From positions 1,984,001-2,048,000 of the forward strand of contig NZ_JARXVJ010000001.1 of assembly GCF_029892445.1 (NCBI RefSeq): a stretch of DNA of 64,000 bases, written 5' to 3'. This document shows positions 44,084-52,087 of this stretch, piece after piece. How positions within the stretch are numbered: the first letter of the stretch is position 1; each line of letters begins with the position of its first letter. The notes under the pieces were generated by a model that had not been told where the DNA came from, searched no databases, and was given only the letters and a program-made list of their open reading frames with translations. The position numbers and the translations under genes are program-made. The DNA is from Chryseobacterium sp. H1D6B (GTDB lineage Bacteria; Bacteroidota; Bacteroidia; Flavobacteriales; Weeksellaceae).

Positions 44084-44254
44084 TTAATATAACAATATAG
44101 GAATGTAATGATTGATCAATGTATTGATTTATAGAATTTTATCAAATATTTTATTATTACATTGATCAGCTGGTAGATTGTTACATTATTCTGCATTGCT
44201 GCGTTATTTTATATTGTTAAATTAGTACATTGTTAAATTGATAAATTAGAATTT
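44084..44254. repeat. AT-rich TTACATTG/TTGATAAATT tandem-like repeats between paaD and paaG
   Basis: The 171-nt gap holds repeated, slightly varied words such as ATTGATC, TTACATTG, ATTGTTACATT and TTGTTAAATTGATAAATT. Similar words recur at 40960-41000 and 48240-48280. No gene is visible. It fits an AT-rich dispersed repeat; pairing of ATGTAATGATTGATC-like with GATCAATGTA-like pieces could form hairpins. Confidence 0.5.
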
Positions 44255-45055
44255 ATGTATACACAACTTGATATTGAAACGCATTTTGACGGAAAACTTA
44301 AAATCGCTTACCTCAACCAGCCGGAATCTCTAAATGCTCTTACAAAACCCTCTTTGGGAGATTTGAGAGACTTTATTCGTGAATGCAGCGACGATGAGAC
44401 GGTAAGATGTGTAGCTATTTCCGGAAGGGGAAGGGCTTTCTGCTCAGGTCAAAACTTAGATGATGCTTTCGTACAGGGTAATGAACACCATGACCACGAT
44501 ATCATCAGAAAGATTGTTGTAGATTATTACAATCCTTTAGTTACGGAAATCACTCATTGCAGAAAACCTGTTATTGCATTGGTAAACGGGCCTGCAGTAG
44601 GAGCTGGTGCGATGTTAGCTTTAATCTGTGATTTCGTTTTGGCTAATGATAAATCTTATTTTGCTCAGGCATTTTCAAATATCGGATTAATTCCTGATAC
44701 AGGTGGAACTTATTTCTTACCTAAGCTTTTAGGAAGACAATTAGCGAATTATTTAGCATTTACAGGCAAGAAATTATATGCTGAAGAAGCTAAATCTTAC
44801 GGACTAGTAGCTGAGGTTTTCACTGAAGAAGAATTCACTTCAAAATCAATGGAAATCCTTGAAAAACTTTCCAGTATGCCGACAGCAGCAATCAAGTTAA
44901 CAAAAAAAGCGTTTGCTCATTCTTATGACAATACATTGAAAGAACAGCTTGATTTAGAGGCAGATCTGCAACAGGAAGCAGCAGGAACAGAAGACTTCGT
45001 AGAAGGAGTGAATGCCTTTTTACAAAAAAGAAAGCCTAATTATAAAGGGAAATAA
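44255..45055 (+). CDS. paaG: Ring-1,2-epoxyphenylacetyl-CoA isomerase PaaG
   Basis: PaaG converts the 1,2-epoxide to oxepin-CoA and also isomerises double bonds later in the route. The 266-residue crotonase-fold protein has GRGRAFCSGQNLDD, VNGPAVGAGAMLALICDFV and FSNIGLIPDTGGTYFLP, with the acidic Asp in PDTGG expected for PaaG. The C-terminal LDLEADLQQEAAGTEDFVEGVNAFLQKR resembles the tail of E. coli PaaG closely. A PaaF hydratase would be expected to have a Glu here, so PaaG is favoured. Confidence 0.9.
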   Translation: MYTQLDIETHFDGKLKIAYLNQPESLNALTKPSLGDLRDFIRECSDDETVRCVAISGRGRAFCSGQNLDDAFVQGNEHHDHDIIRKIVVDYYNPLVTEITHCRKPVIALVNGPAVGAGAMLALICDFVLANDKSYFAQAFSNIGLIPDTGGTYFLPKLLGRQLANYLAFTGKKLYAEEAKSYGLVAEVFTEEEFTSKSMEILEKLSSMPTAAIKLTKKAFAHSYDNTLKEQLDLEADLQQEAAGTEDFVEGVNAFLQKRKPNYKGK

Positions 45056-45075
45056 ATTTTTAAATAATTAATCAC

Positions 45076-45108
45076 AAAGATAGTTTTGAATTTCAAAACT
45101 ATCTTTTT
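45076..45108 (+). terminator. Strong hairpin with T-run between paaG and paaH
   Basis: A 14-bp perfect stem (45076-45089 with 45093-45106), a 3-nt loop and a run of five T look like a Rho-independent terminator inside the presumed operon. It could reduce downstream expression or protect the 3' end of the paaABCDG message. Confidence 0.7.
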
Positions 45109-45121
45109 ATAGTAAAGTAAT

Positions 45122-46252
45122 ATGAATGTAGGAATTATTGGAGCAGGAACCATGGGCGTAGGTATTGCTCAGGTTGCCGCTACAGCAGGTTGTAAAGTTG
45201 TTTTATACGATGCACAAACTCCACAAATAGATAAAGCTCTTTCAGGCTTAGAGAAAACTCTCCAGAAATTGGTTGAAAAAGCTAAAATCTCTCAAGAAAA
45301 AGCCTCAGATATCAGAAACAATATCAGTAAAGCCGGGACCTTAGAGGATCTGAAAGATTCTGATCTGGTGATCGAAGCCATTATTGAAAATAAAGAAATT
45401 AAAACCAAAGTTTTTACAGAACTTGAAACCTATGTTTCTGAAACCTGTATCATCGCTTCCAATACCTCATCTATTTCTATTACTTCATTAGGAGCAGAAT
45501 TAAAGAAACCGGAACGTTTCATTGGAATTCATTTTTTCAATCCAGCACCGTTAATGCCTTTAGTTGAGGTTATTCCTTCTTTATTAACAGAGAAATCTTT
45601 AGCGGAGAAAATGTATAATCTTATGAAAGAATGGGGAAAAGTTCCTGTGATTGCTAAAGATATTCCTGGATTTATCGTCAACAGAATTGCCCGTCCCTAC
45701 TATGGAGAAGGATTAAGAATTGTTGAAGAAAATATTGCGACTGCAGAACAGGTGGATGATGCGATGAAAACTCTCGGAAATTTTAAAATGGGACCGTTTG
45801 AACTGATGGACCTCATCGGAGTAGATGTCAATTTTTCAGTAACAACCACCGTTTACAAAGATTATTTCTACGATCCGAAATATAAACCGTCTTTACTCCA
45901 GCAGCGTATGTCTGAAGCTAAACTTCACGGCAGAAAAACAGGGAAAGGTTTCTACGATTACACAGAAGGAGCTGAAAAACCTGTCCCTCAAAAAGATGAC
46001 AAACTCTATCAGCAGATCTATTTAAGAATTATCTCTATGCTGGTAAATGAAGCCGTAGAAGCAAAAAGATTAGGAGTTGCTAATGAGGAAGACATTGAAC
46101 TGGCAATGCAGAAAGGAGTCAATTATCCCAAAGGGTTATTGAACTGGGGAAAAGAGATCGGTTATGATAAAATTTCCGAAACCCTTCAGGGTCTTTATGA
46201 AGAATATCAGGAAGAACGATACAGACAAAGTCCTTTATTAAAAAAAATGTAA
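45122..46252 (+). CDS. paaH: 3-hydroxyadipyl-CoA dehydrogenase PaaH
   Basis: PaaH oxidises 3-hydroxyadipyl-CoA to 3-oxoadipyl-CoA with NAD. The 376-residue protein has the dinucleotide motif GAGTMGVGIAQVAATAG at the N-terminus, SNTSSISITSLG and HFFNPAPLMPLVEVIP (catalytic His), and a C-terminal domain with GFYDYTEGAEKP. It is shorter than the 475-residue E. coli PaaH and has one C-terminal repeat plus part of a second. It ends one base before the next gene. Confidence 0.92.
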   Translation: MNVGIIGAGTMGVGIAQVAATAGCKVVLYDAQTPQIDKALSGLEKTLQKLVEKAKISQEKASDIRNNISKAGTLEDLKDSDLVIEAIIENKEIKTKVFTELETYVSETCIIASNTSSISITSLGAELKKPERFIGIHFFNPAPLMPLVEVIPSLLTEKSLAEKMYNLMKEWGKVPVIAKDIPGFIVNRIARPYYGEGLRIVEENIATAEQVDDAMKTLGNFKMGPFELMDLIGVDVNFSVTTTVYKDYFYDPKYKPSLLQQRMSEAKLHGRKTGKGFYDYTEGAEKPVPQKDDKLYQQIYLRIISMLVNEAVEAKRLGVANEEDIELAMQKGVNYPKGLLNWGKEIGYDKISETLQGLYEEYQEERYRQSPLLKKM

Positions 46253-46483
46253 ATGAATATAAATAAAAAAAGAATTCTAAAATCTGTGCTTGCTGCTGTT
46301 TTTATGACGCTCTTAATTGTTATGCTGAAAATGCCGGATAATAAAGAGTCTCAAATTAACTCTTATGAGAATTTAGATTGGAAACGGTACTCCTTATATT
46401 TCTTAGGAATCTTCGTATTCTATTATCTTATCGATACAGTGAATGAGATCAAGAAAAAGAATAAATTAAAAAAAAGTAAATGA
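46253..46483 (+). CDS. Small membrane protein between paaH and paaI
   Basis: A 76-residue basic protein has two hydrophobic stretches (about 11-26 and 47-61: RYSLYFLGIFVFYYLIDTV) and Lys-rich ends. It starts right after the paaH stop and its stop overlaps the paaI start, so it is embedded in the operon by tight spacing. I do not recognise a family. An inner membrane location is likely. The tight spacing supports it being real. Confidence 0.65.
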   Translation: MNINKKRILKSVLAAVFMTLLIVMLKMPDNKESQINSYENLDWKRYSLYFLGIFVFYYLIDTVNEIKKKNKLKKSK

Positions 46484-46893
46484 CGCCGAGACAAGTTGCA
46501 GATTATATGTTCGGTCAGGATTATTTTTCCCAGTGGATGAATATAAAAATGATCGAAGTCAAAGAAAATTATTGTTTAATAGAAATGCCGATTAAGCAGG
46601 AAATGCTGAACGGTCTTAAAACAGTTCATGGAGGTGTTACATTTGCTTTTGCAGATTCTGCACTGGCATTTTCATCTAATAGCACAGGAGATGCTGCCGT
46701 GGCTTTAAACTGCATCATCAATTTTACTAAAGCTGGTAAAGAAGGAGATATCTTCAGAGCAGAAAGCAGATTAGTAAACAATACAAGAAAAACAGCTGTT
46801 TATGACATTAATATTACCAATCAAAATGAAGAACTGATTGCAAAATTTGTCGGAACAGTCTATAAAATCGGAAAAAAAGTAACAGAACTATAA
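46480..46893 (+). CDS. paaI: Hotdog thioesterase PaaI
   Basis: PaaI hydrolyses ring-hydroxylated phenylacetyl-CoA or dead-end CoA esters to free CoA. The 137-residue hotdog-fold protein contains LKTVHGGVTFAFADSALAFSSNS, with the Asp of the ADSA motif in the active-site helix, and NCIINFTKAGKEGD. Length is normal. It overlaps the small membrane protein gene by 4 nt. Confidence 0.92.
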   Translation: MTPRQVADYMFGQDYFSQWMNIKMIEVKENYCLIEMPIKQEMLNGLKTVHGGVTFAFADSALAFSSNSTGDAAVALNCIINFTKAGKEGDIFRAESRLVNNTRKTAVYDINITNQNEELIAKFVGTVYKIGKKVTEL

Positions 46894-46907
46894 AAGATAT
46901 GTAGACA

Positions 46908-46948
46908 TCAGATGTCAGATAATAGATTCTTGTTTATCTGAAATCTGA
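46908..46948. repeat. Inverted repeat between paaI and paaJ
   Basis: TCAGATGTCAGATAA (46908-46922) pairs with TTATCTGAAATCTGA (46934-46948) at 14 of 15 positions with an 11-nt loop. A further partial CTGAAATC copy follows. It is another distinct palindrome at a paa gene junction. Confidence 0.6.
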
Positions 46949-46975
46949 AATCCAGCATCTAAAAATCTAATAAAA

Positions 46976-48181
46976 ATGAATAACGTATACATCATAGATT
47001 ATATTAGAACTCCTATTTCAAAATTACAGGGAGGACTTTCGGAAGTTAGAGCTGACGATTTAGCAGCAGTTGTCCTTAAAGAAATTGTTGCAAGAAATCC
47101 TGAAGTTCCTGTTGACGAAATTGAAGATGTTATTTTGGGATGTGCCAACCAAGCCGGTGAAGATAACCGTAACGTAGCAAGAATGGGGCTTTTATTGGCT
47201 GGACTTCCTTACAAAATAGGAGGTGAGACAGTGAACAGACTTTGTGCTTCAGGAATGTCTGCAGTAGCAAATGCATTCAGATCGATCGCAGCGGGGGAAG
47301 GTGAAATTTATATCGCAGGCGGGGTAGAGCATATGACACGCTCACCTTATGTAATGTCAAAACCTAGCGCAGCTTTCGGAAGAGACAGTCAGATGTTTGA
47401 TACTACTTTCGGATGGCGTTTCATCAACCCGAAAATGAAAGAACTGTATGGGGTAGACGGAATGGGTGACACCGCTGAAAACTTAGCAGATATGCATAAC
47501 ATCAGCAGAGAAGATCAGGACAAATTTGCCCTTTGGTCCCAGCAGAAAGCCACAAAAGCTCAGGAAAGCGGAAGACTGGCAGAAGAAATTGTGAAAGTAG
47601 AAATTCCTCAGAAAAAAGGAGAACCTAAGATTTTTGCTCAAGACGAATTCATCAAACCAGAATCTTCCATGGAAGGACTGGGAAAACTTCGTCCCGCTTT
47701 CAGAAAAGAAGGAACAGTAACAGCCGGAAATGCTTCTGGAATGAATGACGGTGCAGCTGCTCTTATTCTGGCAAGTGAAGAAGCCGTGAAAAAATATGGT
47801 TTAAAACCAAAAGCTAAGATCCTAGGATCATCAGTAGCTGGTGTAGAGCCTAGAATTATGGGAATCGGCCCAGTAGAAGCAACACAGAAGCTTTTAAAAA
47901 GACTAAACCTTTCTTTAGAAGATATGGATGTGATCGAACTTAACGAAGCTTTTGCAGCCCAGTCTTTAGCAGTGACAAGAAGCTTAGGATTAAAAGATGA
48001 CGATTCAAGAGTAAATCCAAACGGAGGCGCTATTGCAATCGGACACCCGCTTGGGGTTTCTGGAGCTAGAATTATCGGTTCTGCAGCATTGGAGCTTCAA
48101 AAACAAAATAAAAAATATGCGTTGTGTACACTTTGTATCGGAGTCGGACAAGGATATGCAATGGTTATTGAGAAAATGTAA
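46976..48181 (+). CDS. paaJ: 3-oxoadipyl-CoA thiolase PaaJ (acetyl-CoA C-acyltransferase)
   Basis: The enzyme cleaves 3-oxoadipyl-CoA to succinyl-CoA and acetyl-CoA. The 401-residue thiolase has the nucleophile loop NRLCASGMSAVANA, the GGAIAIGHPLGVSGARI histidine block and the C-terminal LCTLCIGVGQGYAMVIE cysteine. The paralogue PcaF acts in the beta-ketoadipate route; location in the paa set favours PaaJ. Length is normal. Confidence 0.93.
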   Translation: MNNVYIIDYIRTPISKLQGGLSEVRADDLAAVVLKEIVARNPEVPVDEIEDVILGCANQAGEDNRNVARMGLLLAGLPYKIGGETVNRLCASGMSAVANAFRSIAAGEGEIYIAGGVEHMTRSPYVMSKPSAAFGRDSQMFDTTFGWRFINPKMKELYGVDGMGDTAENLADMHNISREDQDKFALWSQQKATKAQESGRLAEEIVKVEIPQKKGEPKIFAQDEFIKPESSMEGLGKLRPAFRKEGTVTAGNASGMNDGAAALILASEEAVKKYGLKPKAKILGSSVAGVEPRIMGIGPVEATQKLLKRLNLSLEDMDVIELNEAFAAQSLAVTRSLGLKDDDSRVNPNGGAIAIGHPLGVSGARIIGSAALELQKQNKKYALCTLCIGVGQGYAMVIEKM

Positions 48182-48192
48182 GAATTCAAAAA

Positions 48193-48271
48193 AATGTATC
48201 AATATACAAGTCTTTTGTCATTCTGAGCACAGCAAAGAATCTCTATTGATAAATTATTACATTGATACATT
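48193..48271. repeat. Inverted AATGTATCAAT pair enclosing a TTTGTCATTC element, between paaJ and paaY
   Basis: AATGTATCAAT (48193-48203) and ATTGATACATT (48261-48271) are perfect 11-bp inverted copies. Between them lies TTTGTCATTCTGAGCACAGC-type sequence (from 48214 to about 48242), which matches the arm at 16531. The layout resembles a small inserted element between two inverted ends. No gene is present. Confidence 0.55.
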
Positions 48272-48286
48272 ATTAAATTAAATAGT

Positions 48287-48880
48287 ATGAATATCTACTC
48301 ATATCACGGAATCCGTCCTATCATCAAACCCTCTGCTTACATTCATCCGCAGGCGGTGATTATCGGGAATGTAGAAATTGGTGAAGAAGTTTATATCGGT
48401 CCAAATGCGGTAATCCGTGGTGACTGGGGCAAAATTATTATAAAAGACGGTGCCAACGTTCAGGAAAACTGTACCCTTCATGTATTTCCGAATATTGAAA
48501 CAATTCTTGAAGAATCTGCACATATCGGGCACGGGGCTATTATTCATTCCGGACACATCGGAAAAAACTGTCTGGTAGGAATGAATGCTGTAGTAATGGA
48601 TAAAGCAGTGATCGGTGACGAATGTATCATTGGAGCTTTGGCTTTTGTTCCGGCTAATTTCAAGTGTGAAGCGAGAAAATTGATCGTAGGAAGCCCAGCA
48701 AAAGTGATCCGTGATGTTTCAGATGACATGATCCACTGGAAGACACAGGGAACCAAATTATATCAGGAACTGGCAAGAGAAGGGAAGGAAGCTATCCTGC
48801 CTTGTGAACCATTTTCAGAATTTGTTCAGCAGATACCAACTAAAATTGTAGATTACAGTATCTGGGATGACATAAAATGA
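48287..48880 (+). CDS. paaY: Gamma-carbonic-anhydrase-like hexapeptide protein PaaY
   Basis: PaaY is a trimeric left-handed beta-helix thioesterase that removes CoA from ring-epoxide byproducts. The 197-residue protein has hexapeptide repeats (about 14-150; IGNVEIGEEVYIGPNAVIRGDWGKIIIKDGANVQENCTLH) with metal-type histidines in HIGHGAIIHSGHIG. A general gamma carbonic anhydrase relative is possible, but the length and its position after paaJ support PaaY. Confidence 0.88.
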   Translation: MNIYSYHGIRPIIKPSAYIHPQAVIIGNVEIGEEVYIGPNAVIRGDWGKIIIKDGANVQENCTLHVFPNIETILEESAHIGHGAIIHSGHIGKNCLVGMNAVVMDKAVIGDECIIGALAFVPANFKCEARKLIVGSPAKVIRDVSDDMIHWKTQGTKLYQELAREGKEAILPCEPFSEFVQQIPTKIVDYSIWDDIK

Positions 48881-48888
48881 GCTATTTC

Positions 48889-48921
48889 ATGCCTGCATTT
48901 TATACTTTAAGATGCAGGTAT
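48889..48921. repeat. CCTGCAT/ATGCAGG inverted repeat before the transposase remnant
   Basis: CCTGCAT (48892-48898) and ATGCAGG (48912-48918) pair, extended by a wobble and two A-T pairs on each side. It lies 34 nt upstream of the RAYT pseudogene start. It may be a terminator for paaY or a REP-like end of the element. Confidence 0.5.
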
Positions 48922-48954
48922 TTCAAAAAACACACAAATGAAGAAAAAGAATAA

Positions 48955-49537
48955 ATGGCAAATACAGAAAATTTTGAATGCGGATATGTATATCATATTT
49001 ATACCCATGCGAATGGTGACGATTTAATTTTTCGGGATGATGGAAACTATAACTTTTTTTTAGATAAACTTTTAAAATACATTGTTCCAATAGCTGACGT
49101 ATACGCTTATTGTTTAATGCCTAACCATTTTCACTTATTGATAAGGTTTAAAGATCTGGAACAAATAACCAGTGAGAATGAGCATAAATATTTAATGAAA
49201 CAGTTCAGTAATTTATTAAATAGTTATGCAAAAGCCTATAATAAAAGATATAACAGGAGGGGTGCTCTTTTTCTTGATTTTTTGAAACGTAAAAGAGTTA
49301 ATGACGAGAAGTATTTGACCAAATTATTTACATTATATTCACAATAATCCTGTGAATCATGGTTTTGTTGAAGATATTAATCAATGGAAATATTCATCTT
49401 ACCATTCCTATATTAATTTATCTAAAGCAAGCAAAATTAAAAGAGAGGAAATGATAAAATATTTTGATACAATTGAAGACTTTGTAGGTTATCATAAATC
49501 AAATGTAGAGTATGGATTTATATTTGAAACAGAGTAA
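48955..49537 (+). pseudogene. Frameshifted REP-associated tyrosine transposase (RAYT, IS200-like fold)
   Basis: The N-terminal frame (48955-49347) has the HUH motif CLMPNHFHLLIRF and the active-region block SNLLNSYAKAYNKRYNRRGALFLDF, typical of Y1/RAYT transposases. After KYLTKLF the frame breaks; shifted by one base, the reading continues HYIHNNPVNHGFVEDINQWKYSSYHSY to 49537. Removing one A at about 49330 restores the family sequence HYIHNNP. The gene is a single-copy domesticated-type transposase, not a mobile IS with ends. It interrupts the run between paaY and the esterase gene and is followed 26 nt later by a palindrome. Confidence 0.85.
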
Positions 49538-49562
49538 AAGTTAATAGAATCAATAATAAAAT

Positions 49563-49595
49563 AAACCTTATAGGTTTTTAAAACCTATAAGGTTT
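49563..49595. repeat. AAACCT palindrome beside the RAYT remnant
   Basis: Perfect 16-bp arms (49563-49578 and 49580-49595) with one central T. The structure equals that at 43244-43276, and 15 bases (49581-49595) equal 15316-15330. Location next to a RAYT gene fits a REP-type element mobilised by such transposases. Confidence 0.75.
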
Positions 49596-49612
49596 AGAAT
49601 AAAGAATAAAGT

Positions 49613-50440
49613 ATGATTAAAAGAATTCTCATCGTATGCAGTATTCTGTTTGTATTCAAATTTGCAGTATCAGCACAGACTGAAGCTGTAAAACCTCTTA
49701 CGATTGGTGAGATCAGAACTTTAAAATCTAAAGTTCTCAATGAAGAAAGAATCTTAAATATTTATCTTCCTCAAGGTTTTGATAAAACAAAATCATATCC
49801 TGTAATTTATCTTCTAGATGGAAGTATGAATGAGGATTTTATTCATGTTTCAGGACTTGTGCAGTTTTTTAATCAAATGTATGCAATGCCTGAAACTATT
49901 GTAGTGGGAGTTGCCAATGTCGATAGAAAAAGAGATTTTACTTTCCATACGGATTTGAAAGACCTTCAGAAAGAGTATCCTACAACAGGACATTCAGATC
50001 AATTCATCAGTTTTCTTGAAAAAGAACTGAAACCTTTTATTGAAAAAAAATATAAGACTACTGACAAATATTTATTCGGACAGTCTTTAGGAGGACTTTT
50101 AGCAGTAGAAATCCTGCTTAAAAAACCTGAAATGTTTGATAACTATTTTATCATCAGTCCAAGTTTATGGTGGGATGATGAAAGCCTTTTAAAGCAGGCT
50201 CCGCAACTACTGTCTAAATCACCTGACATTAAGAAATTTGTTTATATTTCTGTAGGAAAAGGAGAACATCCGGTAATGGTAAAAGATGCAGAATCAATGT
50301 ATGAAGTCCTTAAAAACTCAAATAAGAAAAATTGGACAGTAGAATATAAAATGATGGAAGGAGACAATCATGCTACTATTCTACATAGAAGTCTGTATGA
50401 GGGATTAGTGAAATTATTTCCTTATAAGGAGCCTAAATAA
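49613..50440 (+). CDS. Secreted alpha/beta hydrolase, putative esterase family
   Basis: The 275-residue protein has a signal peptide (cleavage near VSAQ) and the esterase-D-like fold: VIYLLDGSMNEDF, the nucleophile elbow LFGQSLGGLLA, and a C-terminal His in EGDNHATILHRSLYEGL. It belongs with the IroE/Fes-type periplasmic esterases (DUF putative esterase). The substrate is unknown; the link to phenylacetate is only positional. It is followed closely by the DUF6624 gene. Confidence 0.85.
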   Translation: MIKRILIVCSILFVFKFAVSAQTEAVKPLTIGEIRTLKSKVLNEERILNIYLPQGFDKTKSYPVIYLLDGSMNEDFIHVSGLVQFFNQMYAMPETIVVGVANVDRKRDFTFHTDLKDLQKEYPTTGHSDQFISFLEKELKPFIEKKYKTTDKYLFGQSLGGLLAVEILLKKPEMFDNYFIISPSLWWDDESLLKQAPQLLSKSPDIKKFVYISVGKGEHPVMVKDAESMYEVLKNSNKKNWTVEYKMMEGDNHATILHRSLYEGLVKLFPYKEPK

Positions 50441-50464
50441 TGATATAAACTTAATTGAAGCATC

Positions 50465-51163
50465 ATGAAATATTTATTTTTTGCCGTTTTCTTTTCTGCT
50501 TTAGTGAATTGTCAGACACAGGACAAATCAATTAATGTAAAACTTAAAAATGAGCTTGCGAAAATTGATCACGATGATCAGATCTACCGTGAACTTATGC
50601 AGAGGGATATTTCACCTGAACACCGGCTGCAGATCATGAAAGAAAAAAATCTTACCGAAGAAGATGCCACTACAGGATTAAGTGCTTTAATGACAATTAA
50701 GGATGATAAAAATCTTGCCAGAATTGAGGAAGTCATTAAAAAATATGGATATCCAGGGAAATCTTTAGTAGGTGAGCCGGAAAATAGAACTGCATGGCTG
50801 GTTATTCAGCATTCACCAAAAATAAATCAATATCTGCCTTTAATTAAAAAAGCGGCAGATGATAAAGAACTTCCTTTCAAGTTGTACGCGATGATGCTTG
50901 ACAGACAGCTGATGTATGAAAATAAAGAACAGATCTACGGAACTCAGGGATCTTATTTAAACATAATGAAAGACGGAAAACCTGAAATGCTCAACCTGAT
51001 CTGGCCGATCAAAGATGCCGACCAAGTCAATGAAAAAAGAAAAGAAGCAGGTTTTGACAAGACTGTTGAAGAATATGCTAAAGTTATTTTTGGAAAAGAT
51101 TTTATTTATAAAAAATATACCTTATCAGAAGTTTTAGAACTGAAAAAAGGCAGAAAAAAATAG
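50465..51163 (+). CDS. DUF6624-like putative lipoprotein
   Basis: The 232-residue protein has a short lipoprotein-type signal (MKYLFFAVFFSALVNC, Cys16). Its body has the motifs ATTGLSA, KYGYPGKSLVG, AWLVIQHSP, KLYAMMLDRQLMYENKEQIYGTQG, which I associate with DUF6624 of Bacteroidota. The conserved Asp-Arg and GTQ stretch suggest a catalytic or binding role that is not defined. It lies 24 nt after the esterase gene and 37 nt before the protease gene, and probably shares their message. Confidence 0.72.
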   Translation: MKYLFFAVFFSALVNCQTQDKSINVKLKNELAKIDHDDQIYRELMQRDISPEHRLQIMKEKNLTEEDATTGLSALMTIKDDKNLARIEEVIKKYGYPGKSLVGEPENRTAWLVIQHSPKINQYLPLIKKAADDKELPFKLYAMMLDRQLMYENKEQIYGTQGSYLNIMKDGKPEMLNLIWPIKDADQVNEKRKEAGFDKTVEEYAKVIFGKDFIYKKYTLSEVLELKKGRKK

Positions 51164-51200
51164 ATTTAAAAACTAATAATCCTAATACTTATAATTTACC

Positions 51201-52046
51201 ATGAAGAAACTACTATTAATTGTAACCCTGTTTCTGAGCTTCATCTTAAATGCTCAAAACTCTGTACCGTTTACCCTTAATGAATACGGACATATCATGA
51301 TTAAAGTTAAGGTAGATAATGTAGAAGGAAATTTTATTTTCGATACAGGTGCAGGGCTCAATGTATACTTTGAGAAATTTGCAAAAAAACTGTCTAAAAA
51401 AGAATCCTATAACTTCTTTGTAGGACATAGAGCTACAGGAGAAGCTATAGAGTGCCCACTTTATCATTCGGAGAGTGTAATGATCGGAAAAAATAATTTT
51501 AAAGACCAGACTTATTCCACTTTTGATGTGGATTTCCCTAATGTTGACGGCTTGATTTCTCTCCAAATGTTTCAAAATACGCCGGTAACCATTGATTATG
51601 AAAAAAGTGAATTGATCTTTGGAGAATTAAAAAACACAGACAAGAAAAAATTTATTGATATTCAGATTGCTGATCATGCCGGAAAAGCAATTGATATTTT
51701 TACGAATATAAAAGTTAATAATAAAATCACAATTCAGGTTTCTCTTGATTCAGGATCAGGAAAAGGAGCATTTACTTTCAGTTCACATTTCTTGGACGTA
51801 CTGGGATTGAATAAAGCTGATTTTAAAACCTTAGAAGCAAAAAGTGACTTTAATAATTCAAAATCTAATAAAGTATACATGGGAAGTGTTGCGGAGATTT
51901 CTACAGTAAATAATCTGGCGAAAGTAGAAAAGCCTAATGCACGCTTTGTAGACGGGCTTATATACGAAGGCATCACCGGAATTGAGTGGCTTGGAAAGAA
52001 AATAACAATCAGTATTCCTGATAAAAAAATATACATCATCAAGTAA
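51201..52046 (+). CDS. Secreted retropepsin-like aspartyl protease
   Basis: The 281-residue protein has a signal peptide (MKKLLLIVTLFLSFILNAQ) and two aspartyl protease half-sites: FIFDTGAGLNVYF (DTGA) near residue 47 and VSLDSGSGKGAF (DSGS) near residue 180. Hydrophobic-hydrophobic-Gly blocks (VDGLISLQMF, ITGIEWLGKKITI) follow both, as in pepsin/retropepsin-like bacterial proteases. It should act in the periplasm or at the surface. The paaZ gene begins 42 nt later. Confidence 0.85.
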   Translation: MKKLLLIVTLFLSFILNAQNSVPFTLNEYGHIMIKVKVDNVEGNFIFDTGAGLNVYFEKFAKKLSKKESYNFFVGHRATGEAIECPLYHSESVMIGKNNFKDQTYSTFDVDFPNVDGLISLQMFQNTPVTIDYEKSELIFGELKNTDKKKFIDIQIADHAGKAIDIFTNIKVNNKITIQVSLDSGSGKGAFTFSSHFLDVLGLNKADFKTLEAKSDFNNSKSNKVYMGSVAEISTVNNLAKVEKPNARFVDGLIYEGITGIEWLGKKITISIPDKKIYIIK

Positions 52047-52087
52047 ATAAGGCTGTCCTATATTTACAATAAATTCTGTTTTACAAT

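Noticed and set aside
43244..49595. CRISPR array in the repeat-rich paa region
   Set aside because: The repeats are single palindromes of different sequence at irregular distances, not equal repeats with spacers, and no cas gene is present.
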